Shown: positions 10,362 through 19,848, numbered from the stretch's first letter. The stretch is 64,000 bases of DNA from Sodalis sp. dw_96 (GCF_018449575.1 NZ_JAAVUT010000015.1:1-64000); one strand, 5' to 3'. Notes: generated from the letters alone by a model not told the origin. Program-made: numbers and translations.

Positions 10362-10390
10362 AGTATAGGGCTTTCACATAATGATTACAA
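10362..10390 (-). promoter_or_regulatory. Probable sigma70 promoter of sdhC
   Basis: On the minus strand TTGTAA (-35) is followed after exactly 17 bases by TATACT (-10). Transcription would begin near 10355, leaving a leader of about 155 nt before the sdhC GTG. The CRP-like site is then centred about 80 bases upstream of the start, a usual activating position. Confidence 0.55.
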
Positions 10391-10424
10391 TTACCCTACA
10401 ATTTGTTTGGTAACATTTGGGCCA

Positions 10425-10446
10425 TTTAGTGACCTGGATCACGTAT
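10425..10446 (-). promoter_or_regulatory. CRP-like binding site upstream of sdhC
   Basis: The half-sites AGTGA and TCACG flank a 6-base spacer (CCTGGA), close to the CRP consensus TGTGA-N6-TCACA. CRP activation of sdhC is known in E. coli; the site here is assigned by sequence match and position only. Confidence 0.6.
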
Positions 10447-10828
10447 TTTACATTTGCCCCAAATTCCTATAACTACATTGACAAAAAAGCAACAATTTGA
10501 TTACAAATAGTCCCCGCAATATGCTATAAGTAACAGATGCAATGCAATGAGACTTCCGCCTCGTCCAAGTTTATGCAACAGTGTAAAGTGCATCCTAATC
10601 ATTTGGGTTAAGATGACTTTATATAGCTAAAATTAACACCAATAAATCTTTAACATCCGAGGATCGCCGTTCTTTCATCCTGAACGGGAATAACTTGCAC
10701 CATCCTTAAGCTCTGTACCCTGCACATCGTTAAGCCAGAGCTACGGGCTGACAACAAACGCAAGGCCCCGCAGGCATGCCGGTACCCGATGATGGAAGAT
10801 TTATCAAATAAGCGCTAAGGAGAATGTA

Positions 10829-12109
10829 ATGGCTGACAATAAAGCGACGTTAACCCTACCCGGTGAAGCGCCAATCGAACTGGATGTGCTGCAAGGCACG
10901 CTGGGCGAAAAGGAAATCGATATTCGTAGCCTGGGCAACAAGGGTTATTTCACCTACGATCCCGGATACACTTCTACCGCATCCTGTGAATCAAAAATTA
11001 CCTATATTGACGGCGATGAAGGTATCTTACTGCATCGCGGCTACCCCATCGATCAGCTGGCATTGAACTCAACGTTTCTCGAAGTCTGCTATATCCTGCT
11101 GAACGGTGAAACCCCCACTCCGGAACAATACGAAGAATTCCGCACCATTGTGACCCGTCATACTATGGTGCATGAACAGATCACCCGCTTGTTTAACGGC
11201 TTTCGCCGCGATTCGCATCCGATGGCGGTTCTGTGCGGTGTCACCGGCGCGCTGGCGGCGTTTTATCATGATTCGCTGGATGTCAATGTCGAGCGCCACC
11301 GTGAAATCGCCGCATTCCGTCTGCTGTCCAAAATGCCCACCGTGGCCGCCATGTGTTACAAATACTCCATCGGCCAGCCGTTCATTTATCCCCGTAACGA
11401 CCTTTCCTATGCCGGTAATTTCCTGCATATGATGTTCGCTACCCCTTGCGAAAACTATGAAATCAACCCGGTGCTGGAACGCGCCATGGATCGCATCCTC
11501 ATCCTGCATGCGGACCATGAGCAAAATGCCTCCACGTCCACCGTGCGTACCGCGGGTTCGTCGGGAGCCAACCCCTTCGCCTGTATCGCGGCGGGCATCG
11601 CATCTTTATGGGGACCGGCCCATGGCGGCGCTAATGAAGCCTGTCTACGCATGCTCGAAGAAATCGACACCGTCGAGAACATCCCTTCCTTTATTAAACG
11701 CGCCAAGGATAAAAACGACTCCTTCCGTTTGATGGGCTTCGGTCATCGGGTATATAAAAACTACGATCCACGCGCCACCGTGATGCGTGAAACTTGCCAT
11801 GAAGTGCTTAAAGAGCTGCAATTGAACGATAATTTGCTGGCGGTAGCGATGGAATTGGAACATATCGCATTGCACGACCCGTACTTCATTGAAAAGAAAC
11901 TTTATCCCAATGTGGATTTCTATTCCGGCATCATTCTGAAAGCCATGGGCATCCCGGCATCCATGTTTACCGTGATTTTCGCCATGTCGCGCACCGTGGG
12001 CTGGATTGCCCATTGGAAAGAGATGCACGACGACGGCGTCAAAATTGCCCGTCCGCGCCAGCTTTATACCGGTTACGATAAACGGGAATTCAAGTCGCAG
12101 ATCAAATAA
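10829..12109 (+). CDS. gltA: Citrate synthase (type II, NADH-sensitive)
   Basis: Condenses acetyl-CoA and oxaloacetate to citrate, the entry step of the TCA cycle. The protein has 426 residues (E. coli 427). Catalytic regions are visible as [10 protein letters not shown] (first histidine), [14 protein letters not shown] (second histidine) and NVDFYSG (aspartate). The ATG is preceded by AAGGAG at proper spacing. It is divergent from sdhC, across a long shared control region. A hairpin and a palindromic element follow the stop. Confidence 0.98.
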   Translation: MADNKATLTLPGEAPIELDVLQGTLGEKEIDIRSLGNKGYFTYDPGYTSTASCESKITYIDGDEGILLHRGYPIDQLALNSTFLEVCYILLNGETPTPEQYEEFRTIVTRHTMVHEQITRLFNGFRRDSHPMAVLCGVTGALAAFYHDSLDVNVERHREIAAFRLLSKMPTVAAMCYKYSIGQPFIYPRNDLSYAGNFLHMMFATPCENYEINPVLERAMDRILILHADHEQNASTSTVRTAGSSGANPFACIAAGIASLWGPAHGGANEACLRMLEEIDTVENIPSFIKRAKDKNDSFRLMGFGHRVYKNYDPRATVMRETCHEVLKELQLNDNLLAVAMELEHIALHDPYFIEKKLYPNVDFYSGIILKAMGIPASMFTVIFAMSRTVGWIAHWKEMHDDGVKIARPRQLYTGYDKREFKSQIK

Positions 12110-12124
12110 GATTGCTGTGGCAAA

Positions 12125-12141
12125 CGCCGCTTAAAGCGGCG
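12125..12141 (+). other. First gltA 3' hairpin
   Basis: CGCCGC-TTAAA-GCGGCG lies 15 bases after the gltA stop. It has no T-run, but an almost identical stem recurs at 12307-12323 with one, on the far side of the palindromic element. Confidence 0.6.
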
Positions 12142-12152
12142 TGAGCTTGTTC

Positions 12153-12296
12153 GCAAAGTGTCCGGCCGGGACAGGCTGCCAGATCGTAAACACGCCGTGA
12201 ATACGTCCCTGTTGGCTCGATCCGCGCCATCCTTGGCGCGGACGGTTTACTCTTCTGGCAGCCTGTCCCGACTTATTGACTCCGAATACTTTTGTC
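12153..12296. repeat. MITE-like palindromic element, copy 1
   Basis: A long imperfect palindrome occupies 12167-12270. The left arm is CGGGACAGGCTGCCAGA..GTAAAC and the right arm is its reverse complement with two extra bases. The centre is a smaller hairpin, CGCGCCATCCTTGGCGCG. Homology to the copy at 43298-43520 extends outward on both sides to a CAAAG...CTTTTG pair. It has no coding potential. It resembles the class of miniature non-autonomous palindromes known in Enterobacterales; I cannot name the family. Confidence 0.8.
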
Positions 12297-12306
12297 TGCA
12301 GTCTGG

Positions 12307-12327
12307 CGCCGCTTAACGCGGCGTTTT
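12307..12327 (+). terminator. Probable gltA terminator
   Basis: The stem CGCCGC-TTAAC-GCGGCG is followed at once by TTTT and a T-rich stretch, a standard intrinsic terminator form. It lies almost 200 bases after gltA, beyond the palindromic element, and lies before the convergent pcp end. Confidence 0.6.
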
Positions 12328-12364
12328 CATTTTGTCAGCCCGGTAAAGAAGCCGACTTTTGACC

Positions 12365-13012
12365 TCAACTAACCGCCCCGCCGCCGATGGGCAGATCCCT
12401 TTCCACCGTGAGAGCGGTTTGCAGGGCAATTTCCAGCCCCGCGTGCATGGTTTCCAGCGCCATGCTGGGAGCATTGGCTACGGCCGCCGCCTGCTGCGGC
12501 AGATAAGGCAGATGAATAAATCCTCCTTTGACCGGTGCGGACATTTGCGCCAGCCGATGGAGCAGCGCGTACATCACATGGTTGCAGACAAAGGTGCCGG
12601 CGCTTTGGGAAACCCCGGCCGGAACGCCGGCGTCCCGCAGGGATTTTACCATCGCTTTTATCGGCACCGTGGCGAAATACGCCGCCGGACCGCCGGGGAC
12701 CACCGGAACGTCGATGGGCTGCCGGTGGTTATTGTCGGCAATACGCGCGTCATCCACGTTGATGGCCACCCGCTCGACGGAGATCCGGTGCCGGCCCCCC
12801 GCCAGGCCCACCGCCAGCACCAGCGACGGCCGGTAACGATCGATGGCTTCATTCAAGACCTGGGCTGAGAGGCCGAAAACGCAGGGCAATTGGCATACCG
12901 CCACGTCAGCCGTACCGAGCCGCCGCCCCTCGAACTGTTTCACTACTTCCCAGGAGGGGTTTATCCCGTCGCCGCCAAAAGGCTCGAAACCGGTAAGTAA
13001 TACTCTATTCAT
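12365..13012 (-). CDS. pcp: Pyroglutamyl-peptidase I
   Basis: Cysteine peptidase (family C15) that removes N-terminal pyroglutamate from peptides, releasing 5-oxoproline. The protein has 215 residues, the usual length. The catalytic residues are E80 (SVERVAIN), C143 ([12 protein letters not shown]) and H167 (FIHLPYLP); the N-terminal [10 protein letters not shown] is also typical. It lies downstream of the DUF979/DUF969/pxp genes on the same strand. Its product is the substrate those genes import and hydrolyse, so a shared pathway is likely. A 37-bp tandem repeat separates it from DUF979. Confidence 0.97.
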   Translation of the reverse strand: MNRVLLTGFEPFGGDGINPSWEVVKQFEGRRLGTADVAVCQLPCVFGLSAQVLNEAIDRYRPSLVLAVGLAGGRHRISVERVAINVDDARIADNNHRQPIDVPVVPGGPAAYFATVPIKAMVKSLRDAGVPAGVSQSAGTFVCNHVMYALLHRLAQMSAPVKGGFIHLPYLPQQAAAVANAPSMALETMHAGLEIALQTALTVERDLPIGGGAVS

Positions 13013-13022
13013 GAACGTTCCT

Positions 13023-13158
13023 CATCGCCTGAAGCAAGACCATAACCACCAAATTCACCCATCGCCTAAACCGAGACCCTTACCACCCAATTCACCCATT
13101 GCTTTAATCGAGACCGTTCCCACCCAATTCATCCATCACCTTTACCGAGACCCTGCTC
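13023..13158. repeat. 37-bp imperfect tandem repeat
   Basis: Units start at 13023, 13060, 13097 and 13134, all 37 bases apart; the fourth is partial. The common pattern is CAT(C/T)(G/A)C..., CGAGACC.T and CCACC(C/A)AATTCA. It fills the 164-base gap between pcp and the DUF979 gene. It is not coding on the pcp strand, since 37 is not a multiple of three. Confidence 0.85.
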
Positions 13159-13176
13159 GTGCTCGCGCACGAAATT

Positions 13177-14190
13177 TCACAGCATAAAATACATCAGCGC
13201 CACGTTCGCCAGCAGCAGCGCCAGGCCGGTGGGAATCTGTGCTTTGATTACCGCGTTTCGGTCGGGCAGCTCCAGCAAGGCCGCCGGGACCAAATTAAAA
13301 TTCGCCGCCATGGGGGTCATCAGGGAGCCGCAATAGCCGGAAAACATGCCGACAGCGGCCATGACCGCCGGATTGCCCCCGTGCTGCACCACCAGAATCG
13401 GAATACCGATACCGGCGGCCACAATGGGAAACGCGGCAAATGCATTGCCCATCACCATGGTCAGGATGGCCATACCGACACAAAAGACCACCACGGCGAT
13501 AAGGCGATTATCCACCGCCAGATAGGTCTCGGTGAGATGCGAAACGGCCGTGCCGACGCCGGCGCTGGTAAATAGCAGGCCGAGGGTGGCGAGAATCTGC
13601 GGCAGAATAAAGGCCCAGCCGATGGAATCCAGCAGCCGGCGGGATTCCTGGATAGATTGCAACGGTCGGTCGCGAGTGAATTTTATGGCCAGCACCAGGC
13701 CGATAATACAGCCCAGGGTAATGGAAAACAGGGTAATCAGGGTGGAGTGGTTGCCCGCGCCAAACAGCGCCTGTTGCCAGGAGGGCATATTATTCAGTAT
13801 CAACACCCCCGCCACGGTCACCACCGGTATGGCCAGTGCCGGGACAAACAGCAGGTTGCCCAAACGTTGGGCGCTCTGTTCCCGCTGCTGTCGGCTGGGT
13901 TGATGATAGCTGCCCAGCCTTACTCCGCCAAAACCGGCAATCAGGGCCAGCAGGACCACTAAACCGCCGATAAGCCTATGCAACGTCTGTTGCGGATCCA
14001 TACCCGGGCCGGCGATCCGCGCCATGAGAGTGACGCTCCAATCGCCGATAAGAAATACCAGCCCGTACAGTCCCCAGAACGCTCCGGTGAACCACCTGCG
14101 CGGGTTGGTCTTGTCCCTTAGGGACAAGACTCCGACCAGCAGCAGCAGTACGCCCGCCAGCCAATAGAGGTAATCCTGTTGAAAGGTCAT
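13177..14190 (-). CDS. DUF979 family membrane protein, putative 5-oxoproline transporter subunit
   Basis: A 337-residue protein with about ten hydrophobic segments, starting MTFQQDYLYWLAGVLLLLVGVL. It matches my recollection of DUF979 family proteins, which always pair with DUF969. Its start overlaps the end of the DUF969 gene by 4 bases. The pair lies between pxpA and pcp, so uptake of 5-oxoproline is the likely role, and such pairs are now annotated as 5-oxoproline transporters. The substrate is inferred from context. Confidence 0.85.
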   Translation of the reverse strand: MTFQQDYLYWLAGVLLLLVGVLSLRDKTNPRRWFTGAFWGLYGLVFLIGDWSVTLMARIAGPGMDPQQTLHRLIGGLVVLLALIAGFGGVRLGSYHQPSRQQREQSAQRLGNLLFVPALAIPVVTVAGVLILNNMPSWQQALFGAGNHSTLITLFSITLGCIIGLVLAIKFTRDRPLQSIQESRRLLDSIGWAFILPQILATLGLLFTSAGVGTAVSHLTETYLAVDNRLIAVVVFCVGMAILTMVMGNAFAAFPIVAAGIGIPILVVQHGGNPAVMAAVGMFSGYCGSLMTPMAANFNLVPAALLELPDRNAVIKAQIPTGLALLLANVALMYFML

Positions 14191-14918
14191 TTTTCCGCCC
14201 TCGTCGCAGACAGCGTGCCCTGTTTTACCGGGCCCAGTAGTTCGTCCATCTGCTTATCCAGGCGGTGCAGGCGATAGGCGTGGATCAGGAAAGCACAGAT
14301 GGCGGTGGGAATACCGTAGAACGCAATATGCATCGGCTCGGTCTGGATACCGGCGGATTCCAGCAGGAAATTATGCATAAACAGGATGGCGCCGAACGCC
14401 ACGAAGATATCCTCGCCAAAAAACAAGCCGACGTTATCGGTGGCCGCCGCCATGGCACGCAGCCGATACCGCACCTCCCGCGGCAAATCGCCGTGACGGT
14501 TTTCAACCGCGCCTTCGGCCATGGGCGCCAGCAGCGGACGCACCATTTGCGGATGCCCTCCCAGGCTGGTGAGGCCCATGGCGGCCGTCAATTCGCGCGC
14601 CAGGAGATAAATGATCAGCAGCCGGCCGGCGGTGGCGTTTTTGATTTTAGCAATCCAGCTTTGCCCATGTTCCTTGAGACCATGCCGTTCCAGCAAGCCG
14701 ATGGTCGCCAAGGGTATCAGCAAGATAAACGCCAGGTTACGGGTGGCTAAAAATCCCGAACCGAGTTTGTCCAGAATATCCCCGACGGACATATGCGCCG
14801 TCAGCCCGGTAATGACACCGGCGATGATCACCACCAATACCGCGTTTAAGCGTAATAAAAAACCACAGATGATGGCCAAGATACCCAATAACGGCCATAA
14901 ATTTACCGCTTGTTGCAT
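14187..14918 (-). CDS. DUF969 family membrane protein, putative 5-oxoproline transporter subunit
   Basis: A 243-residue integral membrane protein (MQQAVNLWPLLGILAIICGF). It has several transmembrane helices and a conserved central stretch, ARELTAAMGLTSLGGHPQMVRPL, typical of DUF969. It overlaps the DUF979 gene by 4 bases and forms a fixed pair with it. The 206 bases between it and pxpA could hold a separate promoter; I see no clear one. The function is inferred from the pxp/pcp setting. Confidence 0.85.
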   Translation of the reverse strand: MQQAVNLWPLLGILAIICGFLLRLNAVLVVIIAGVITGLTAHMSVGDILDKLGSGFLATRNLAFILLIPLATIGLLERHGLKEHGQSWIAKIKNATAGRLLIIYLLARELTAAMGLTSLGGHPQMVRPLLAPMAEGAVENRHGDLPREVRYRLRAMAAATDNVGLFFGEDIFVAFGAILFMHNFLLESAGIQTEPMHIAFYGIPTAICAFLIHAYRLHRLDKQMDELLGPVKQGTLSATRAEK

Positions 14919-15124
14919 GTGCGTACCCTCTTGAAAAGTTCAGCTTTGGGCTTATATAAGCTCGTATCGGGCTAAGGTATCGCTAAATGATTCGGTCGGG
15001 AGATAGGGAATACTTATGGCAGGGTATCGGGATCGGGGCACAAGAAAACCCTGGCGAATGATGGGAATCGGATGGCGGGGATATCCGTTGGCGATCTCAC
15101 CGCCGTGGAAGGTTTAGCTGACGT

Positions 15125-15859
15125 TCAGCCTGCGGCAATCACGATGCCCCGCTGCTCCAGGGCGGCGCGGATCCTGCGGGCGAACGCCAGCGCATGGACG
15201 CCGTCGCCATGGAGGCAGACGGTATCCGCCCGTACGGTGATCCACTCCCCTTCACGGGTTTGCACCTGGCCGTTCTGCACCATGGTCAAGGTATGAGCCA
15301 GGGACTGTTCCTCGTCCTCAATCAGCGCGTCCGTCTCGCCGCGCGGTACCAGCGTGCCGTCCCGGCGGTAATTCCGGTCGGCGAACACTTCGTGCCGGAC
15401 CGTCAAACCCTGGCGCTCTCCGGCTTTGGTCAGTTCGCTGTCCGCCAGCCCTATCAGCCGCAGCGCCGGATCCACCGCTTTTATCCCGCGGGCGACGGCG
15501 TCGGCCAGCAGCGAATCCCGCGCCGACTGGTTGTAGAGCATGCCGTGCGGCTTGACGTGCACCATCCTGCCCCCTTCCGCCCGGATCAGCGCCGCCAGGG
15601 CGCCCAGTTGATAAACGATTTGGGCATAAACGGTTTCCGGTGGTAACGCCATGGCGCTGCGGCCGAAATTTTCCCGATCAGGAAAGCTGGGATGCGCGCC
15701 GATGGCGACGCCGTAGCGCAACGCCCATTTGATCGATTGCCGCATGCTGTCGGCGTCGCCGGCATGAAAGCCGCAAGCGATATTGGCCGAGCTCACCAGT
15801 TGCAACAAGGCCTGATCATTGGGGCTGCCCTCGCCCAAATCGGCATTCAAATCAATCAT
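15125..15859 (-). CDS. pxpA: 5-oxoprolinase subunit A (LamB/YcsF family)
   Basis: Subunit of the ATP-dependent prokaryotic 5-oxoprolinase PxpABC, which opens pyroglutamate to glutamate. It has 244 residues, as in E. coli YbgL. Family signatures are [11 protein letters not shown] at the start, [26 protein letters not shown] and [10 protein letters not shown]. The gene overlaps pxpC by 4 bases, forming a tightly coupled pxpB-pxpC-pxpA set. Confidence 0.96.
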   Translation of the reverse strand: MIDLNADLGEGSPNDQALLQLVSSANIACGFHAGDADSMRQSIKWALRYGVAIGAHPSFPDRENFGRSAMALPPETVYAQIVYQLGALAALIRAEGGRMVHVKPHGMLYNQSARDSLLADAVARGIKAVDPALRLIGLADSELTKAGERQGLTVRHEVFADRNYRRDGTLVPRGETDALIEDEEQSLAHTLTMVQNGQVQTREGEWITVRADTVCLHGDGVHALAFARRIRAALEQRGIVIAAG

Positions 15860-16794
15860 ATCGGCTCCAGAATTTTCAGTTGCCAGGCTATCTGTTCCAG
15901 GTAGTGGGTTTGTTCAATCCAGGCGTCATGGGCTTCTTCCAGGGTGCAAAGCACGAAATGGATGGGTTCCCCCAAGCGAATCTGCGCCAGATGATACAAA
16001 TCAGCCTCAATCACGCAGGCAATGCGCGGATAGCCGCCGGTGGTCTGTGCGTCCGCCAGCAGCACAATCGGCTGGCCGCTGTGTGGAACCTGCACCACGC
16101 CCGGCAATACGCCATGGGAATATAATTCACGCTCGGTATTGCGCTTGAGCGCCGGGCCCAGCAAGCGATACCCCATGCGGTTGCTTTGCGGACTGAGCTG
16201 CCAGCTTGTACGCCACAGGGCATCCTGGGAATCGGCGCTGAACTCACGGTATTCGGGGCCGGGCAGCGCGCGGACACGATTACCGAACAGCAGCTGACGG
16301 ATACCAATCTGCCGTTCAGGCACCCTTTCCGGTTCCCCCGCCGGCAGCACATCGCCATCCTGGATCAAGCGGCCGGAACAGCCGCCGAAGCCGGCGCCAA
16401 GATCGGTGCTGCGGGAGCCGAGAACCTCCGGGATGTTAAACCCCCCGCTCACCGCCAGATAACTGCGCATACCGTGTTTCGGCGTCGACAGCTTCACCAC
16501 CTGGCCCGGGCGTACCGGAAAACGCCATCCGGTCCAAAGGGGGCTGCCGTCCAGGTGGGCATGGCAATCCGCGCCGGTTAACGCCAGCCAGCCGGGAGCG
16601 GTTACCTGCGCGCTGAACTGACCGAGGGTGATTTCCAGCACGGCGTCATCCGGCCGGTTACCCACCAGCAGGTTGGCCAGTTTCATGGCCGGTTTGTCCA
16701 GCGCTCCCCCCGGACTGATGCCCAGGGCACGGTAACCGGTTCGGCCGCCGTCTTGTATCGAGGTCATGATGCCGGCATGCAATACGTTCAGCAT
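15856..16794 (-). CDS. pxpC: 5-oxoprolinase subunit C (biotin-dependent carboxyltransferase-like)
   Basis: Second large subunit of PxpABC, with the urea amidolyase/KipA fold. It has 312 residues (E. coli YbgK about 310). It starts [27 protein letters not shown]...GGALD, the diagnostic N-terminal pattern. It overlaps pxpB by 7 bases and pxpA by 4, so the three subunits are probably made in fixed ratio. Confidence 0.96.
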   Translation of the reverse strand: MLNVLHAGIMTSIQDGGRTGYRALGISPGGALDKPAMKLANLLVGNRPDDAVLEITLGQFSAQVTAPGWLALTGADCHAHLDGSPLWTGWRFPVRPGQVVKLSTPKHGMRSYLAVSGGFNIPEVLGSRSTDLGAGFGGCSGRLIQDGDVLPAGEPERVPERQIGIRQLLFGNRVRALPGPEYREFSADSQDALWRTSWQLSPQSNRMGYRLLGPALKRNTERELYSHGVLPGVVQVPHSGQPIVLLADAQTTGGYPRIACVIEADLYHLAQIRLGEPIHFVLCTLEEAHDAWIEQTHYLEQIAWQLKILEPI

Positions 16795-17444
16795 ATGCCC
16801 TCCTTTTGCGGGACAAAGCGGACGCTGTCGCCGGGCAACAGCAGCGTCGGCGGATTGGCGTCCGGACTGAACAGCCGGAGCGGCGTGCGGCCGATGATTT
16901 GCCAGCCGCCGGGGCTGGTCAGCGGATAGATTCCTGTCTGTTTGCCGCCGATACCCACCGAACCGGCGGGCACCGCCAGACGGGGTTCAGCGCGGCGCGG
17001 GACGGCAAGGCGTTCCGGCAAACCGCCGAGATAAGGAAAACCGGGCTGAAAACCGATAAAATAAACGTCGTAGGCGCTGTCTGCATGGCAAGACACCACG
17101 TCCCGGGGCGTCATGCCGGTGAGCTCAGCCACCCGATCCAGGTCGGGACCGTCGCCGCCGCCGTACATCACCGGAATGGAAACGCAACGGGGCTCGGGAA
17201 TGACGGCACCGCTATCCTCCCACCAGCTCTGCAAGCGCTCAATGGCATCCAGCGCCAGCTGCTGGGGATTGGTCAGCAGCACGGTAAGATTATTCATGCC
17301 CGGGATCACCTCGCGCACGTCTTGGTGATGCATCAGACGTTCGGCAAGTCCCCATATCCGCCGCTGGCTGACCAGGGTTATGGGGGGTTCCAGCTCCAGC
17401 ACCACCGCACTTTCACCCAATAAGTAACATCGAGCCCGTTGCAA
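16788..17444 (-). CDS. pxpB: 5-oxoprolinase subunit B (KipI family)
   Basis: KipI-like subunit of the 5-oxoprolinase. I choose a TTG start at 17444. It gives the N-terminus [21 protein letters not shown] and 218 residues, matching E. coli YbgJ, and an AGGAGG-type ribosome site sits just upstream. An in-frame ATG at 17465 would add seven residues and place that site inside the coding region. Typical motifs are [13 protein letters not shown] and [15 protein letters not shown]. An ERIC remnant lies upstream, between it and ybgI. Confidence 0.93.
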   Translation of the reverse strand: MQRARCYLLGESAVVLELEPPITLVSQRRIWGLAERLMHHQDVREVIPGMNNLTVLLTNPQQLALDAIERLQSWWEDSGAVIPEPRCVSIPVMYGGGDGPDLDRVAELTGMTPRDVVSCHADSAYDVYFIGFQPGFPYLGGLPERLAVPRRAEPRLAVPAGSVGIGGKQTGIYPLTSPGGWQIIGRTPLRLFSPDANPPTLLLPGDSVRFVPQKEGIC

Positions 17445-17549
17445 CCTCTCCTCCTGGGAACCCATGGCGGTTCCGTCTGGTGCATACCGGCAGAATGGTC
17501 CGGTAAAAAACTCGCAAATCAGCTAGCGAGCCGTTTGCAAGGAATGTTT

Positions 17550-17614
17550 TATACCCGTCGTACTTCAAGCGGCAGGTGCGTTGGCCTTCCTGCAGCTCGA
17601 ATTATTTAGGCTAA
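17550..17614. repeat. ERIC-type element with its centre deleted
   Basis: It begins TATACCCGTCGTACTTCAAG and continues to GCGTTGG, as ERIC ends do. It then jumps to CCTTCCTGCAGCTCGAATTATTTAGG, the other end. About half of the usual 127 bp is missing. It lies in the 180-base gap between ybgI and pxpB. Confidence 0.7.
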
Positions 17615-17624
17615 GTTTTTCCGG

Positions 17625-18368
17625 TCAGGCCGGGTTCGGTATATCGATAAACGTCACGTCGAAATGGTGTTCACGCGCCAACCACTCACCCAGCGCCTTG
17701 ATGCCGCCACGTTCGGTGGCATGGTGGCCTGCCGCATAAAAATGTATTCCCGTCTCGCGGGCAATGTGAATGGTCTGCTCCGAGACCTCGCCGGTGATAA
17801 AGGCATCCACCCCGGCGCGGGCGGCTTGTTCAATGAAACCCTGTCCGCCGCCGGTACACCAGGCAAGGCGGCGGATTTGCGCCGGTGCGTTATCACCGCA
17901 GTGCAGCACTTCCCGTTCCAACCGCATCTCCAGCCGGCGCTGCAGCTCCTGCGGACTGATCGGCGTGGTGAAAGTTCCCCAGGGCAGCAGCGGTTCCAGC
18001 AGGCCTTGCGCCTCAATGTCCAGCAGCGCCGCCAATTGGGCGTTATTCCCCAGTACCGGATGGGCATCAAGGGGCAAATGCCAGGCGAGTAAATTGATGT
18101 CGTGGTTCAGCAGGGTTTTCAGGCGGCGCTGTTTCATGCCCGTCACTACCGGCGATTCATTTTTCCAGAAATAACCGTGATGTACCAGCACCGCATCGGC
18201 ATTATGCGCCACCGCGGCATCCAGCAGCGCCTGTGAAGCGGTAACACCGGTGATGATACGGTTGATTTGCGGGCGGCCTTCCACCTGTAGCCCGTTGGGG
18301 CCGTAATCCTCAAAAGCGCCGGCATTCAGCTGCTGATTGATAAGTTGTTCAAGTTCCGTATTAAGCAT
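17625..18368 (-). CDS. ybgI: NIF3/YbgI family dinuclear metal-binding protein
   Basis: A 247-residue member of the NIF3-like family (type 2 GTP cyclohydrolase I homologues), the same length as E. coli YbgI, which is known as a toroidal hexamer with a two-metal centre. Metal-ligand motifs are VLVHHGYFW near the N-terminus and AAGHHATERGGI near the C-terminus. The molecular function is not settled. It starts 23 bases after phr and is probably co-transcribed with ybgA-phr. Confidence 0.95.
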   Translation of the reverse strand: MLNTELEQLINQQLNAGAFEDYGPNGLQVEGRPQINRIITGVTASQALLDAAVAHNADAVLVHHGYFWKNESPVVTGMKQRRLKTLLNHDINLLAWHLPLDAHPVLGNNAQLAALLDIEAQGLLEPLLPWGTFTTPISPQELQRRLEMRLEREVLHCGDNAPAQIRRLAWCTGGGQGFIEQAARAGVDAFITGEVSEQTIHIARETGIHFYAAGHHATERGGIKALGEWLAREHHFDVTFIDIPNPA

Positions 18369-18391
18369 GACCCGATGTCCCCGTTCGCCGG

Positions 18392-19834
18392 CTATCCCGA
18401 GTGAGGAGCCAGCCCTTGTGCTTTGGCGGATTGATAAGCCGCCAGGGCGGTTTGACGTGCCTGCCCATGATCAACGATCGGCCGCGGATAATCCAGTCCG
18501 GTTTGCTCGGCCTGGGGCCAAAAATAGGGTTCATGGATAAATTTATCCGGCACGGACGCCAGCTCCGGCAGCCAGCGCCGGATAAACCGGCCCTGTTCAT
18601 CAAACCGGCGTCCCTGAGTGGTGGGATTGAAAATACGAAAATAGGGCGCGGCATCGGTGCCGGTGGAAGCGGCCCATTGCCAGCCGCCGTTGTTCGACGC
18701 CAGATCGCCATCGATTAACCGGCGCATAAAATAGCGTTCCCCCTCCCGCCAATCGATCAATAAATCCTTTACCAAAAAACTGGCGCAGATCATGCGCAAA
18801 CGATTATGCATCCAGCCGGTCTGATTCAGCTGGCGCATAGCGGCATCCACGATGGGGAAGCCGGTGCGGCCCTGTCGCCAGGCGTCCAGCAGGGTATCAT
18901 CCCGCCGCCAGGCCACATGGCGGGTCCAGGTGATAAAGGGGCGGTGTCGGCACACGCCGGGATAAAAAACCATGATATGGCGGTAAAAATCCCGCCAGAT
19001 CAATTCGTTCAACCAGCAAAACGCCGCGCTGTCGGCCTGCTCCAACACCGTCGGGCAGGCGGTGCGCAGCCGGTTGTAGCACTGTTTCGGCGACACTATT
19101 CCCAGGGTGAGGTAGGCGGACAGCCGGCTGGTGGCGTCCAGCGCCGGCAGGTCCCGCCCCCGCCGATAGTCCTGCAGCTGATGATGGCAAAAGTCATGCA
19201 AACGGGATAACGCGGCCTCTTCGCCGGCGGGATAGTCATCCGTCTCCCGGCGCGGGTAATCGAAGGGGGTAATTTCGTCAACCGGAGCCCAGGGGGTTGT
19301 GACGCGGCGCTCGGGCGCCGGCAGGCACTGGGAATTTTCGTCCCTTAGCCGCCGGATAAAGGCGTTGCGAAAAGGGGTATAGACCTTATACATATCCCCA
19401 TCGCCGGTGGTGACGCTCCCCGGCGGCAACAGCACGCCGTCGTCAAACCCCTGACAGATTACATGGCCGTCGAGCGCCCGCTCCACCGTCCGGTCGCGCC
19501 TGCGCTCGTTGAATTCATACTGATAGTTATAAAACAGCGCATCCGCTTGCTGCCGACGGCAAAAATCCGTCAGCCAGACCACCGCGGCATCATAATCGTC
19601 ACATTGATGGTAATGCAGGGGAATACCCCGATCCGCCAGGGCAAGTCGTAGCTCAATGAGATTGCGTAACAGAAAATCCCCCTGGCGCGGCGACATATCG
19701 TGGGCGCGCCACTGCGCGGGAGTAGCGATAAACAGCGCAGTCACCTGGGCGTCGGGGTGGGAACAGGCGGCAGATAAAGCAGGATTATCATGGATGCGTA
19801 AATCGTTACGCAGCCAGACGATATGGGTTTTCAT
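18392..19834 (-). CDS. phr: Deoxyribodipyrimidine photo-lyase (CPD photolyase)
   Basis: Light-driven repair enzyme for cyclobutane pyrimidine dimers. The protein has 480 residues (E. coli 472). The N-terminal antenna-binding domain starts MKTHIVWLRNDLRIHDNPAL. The C-terminal FAD domain has SRLSAYLTLG, NELIWRDFYRHI, MHNRLRMICASFLVKDLL and NNGGWQWAASTGTDAAPYFR, all typical of class I photolyases. It lies 14 bases downstream of ybgA and 23 bases before ybgI. Confidence 0.97.
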   Translation of the reverse strand: MKTHIVWLRNDLRIHDNPALSAACSHPDAQVTALFIATPAQWRAHDMSPRQGDFLLRNLIELRLALADRGIPLHYHQCDDYDAAVVWLTDFCRRQQADALFYNYQYEFNERRRDRTVERALDGHVICQGFDDGVLLPPGSVTTGDGDMYKVYTPFRNAFIRRLRDENSQCLPAPERRVTTPWAPVDEITPFDYPRRETDDYPAGEEAALSRLHDFCHHQLQDYRRGRDLPALDATSRLSAYLTLGIVSPKQCYNRLRTACPTVLEQADSAAFCWLNELIWRDFYRHIMVFYPGVCRHRPFITWTRHVAWRRDDTLLDAWRQGRTGFPIVDAAMRQLNQTGWMHNRLRMICASFLVKDLLIDWREGERYFMRRLIDGDLASNNGGWQWAASTGTDAAPYFRIFNPTTQGRRFDEQGRFIRRWLPELASVPDKFIHEPYFWPQAEQTGLDYPRPIVDHGQARQTALAAYQSAKAQGLAPHSG

Positions 19835-19848
19835 GTTCTTCCTTGCTG

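Larger units (their letters stand above)
10200..10828. other. Divergent sdhC/gltA regulatory region
   Basis: This 629-base AT-rich gap separates the divergent TCA genes, as in E. coli. It holds a good sdhC promoter, a CRP-like site and a possible gltA promoter: TTGACA at 10478-10483 with TACAAA at 10502-10507, plus strand. No gene is seen. In E. coli this region is controlled by CRP and ArcA; I located no clear ArcA boxes by eye. Confidence 0.6.
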
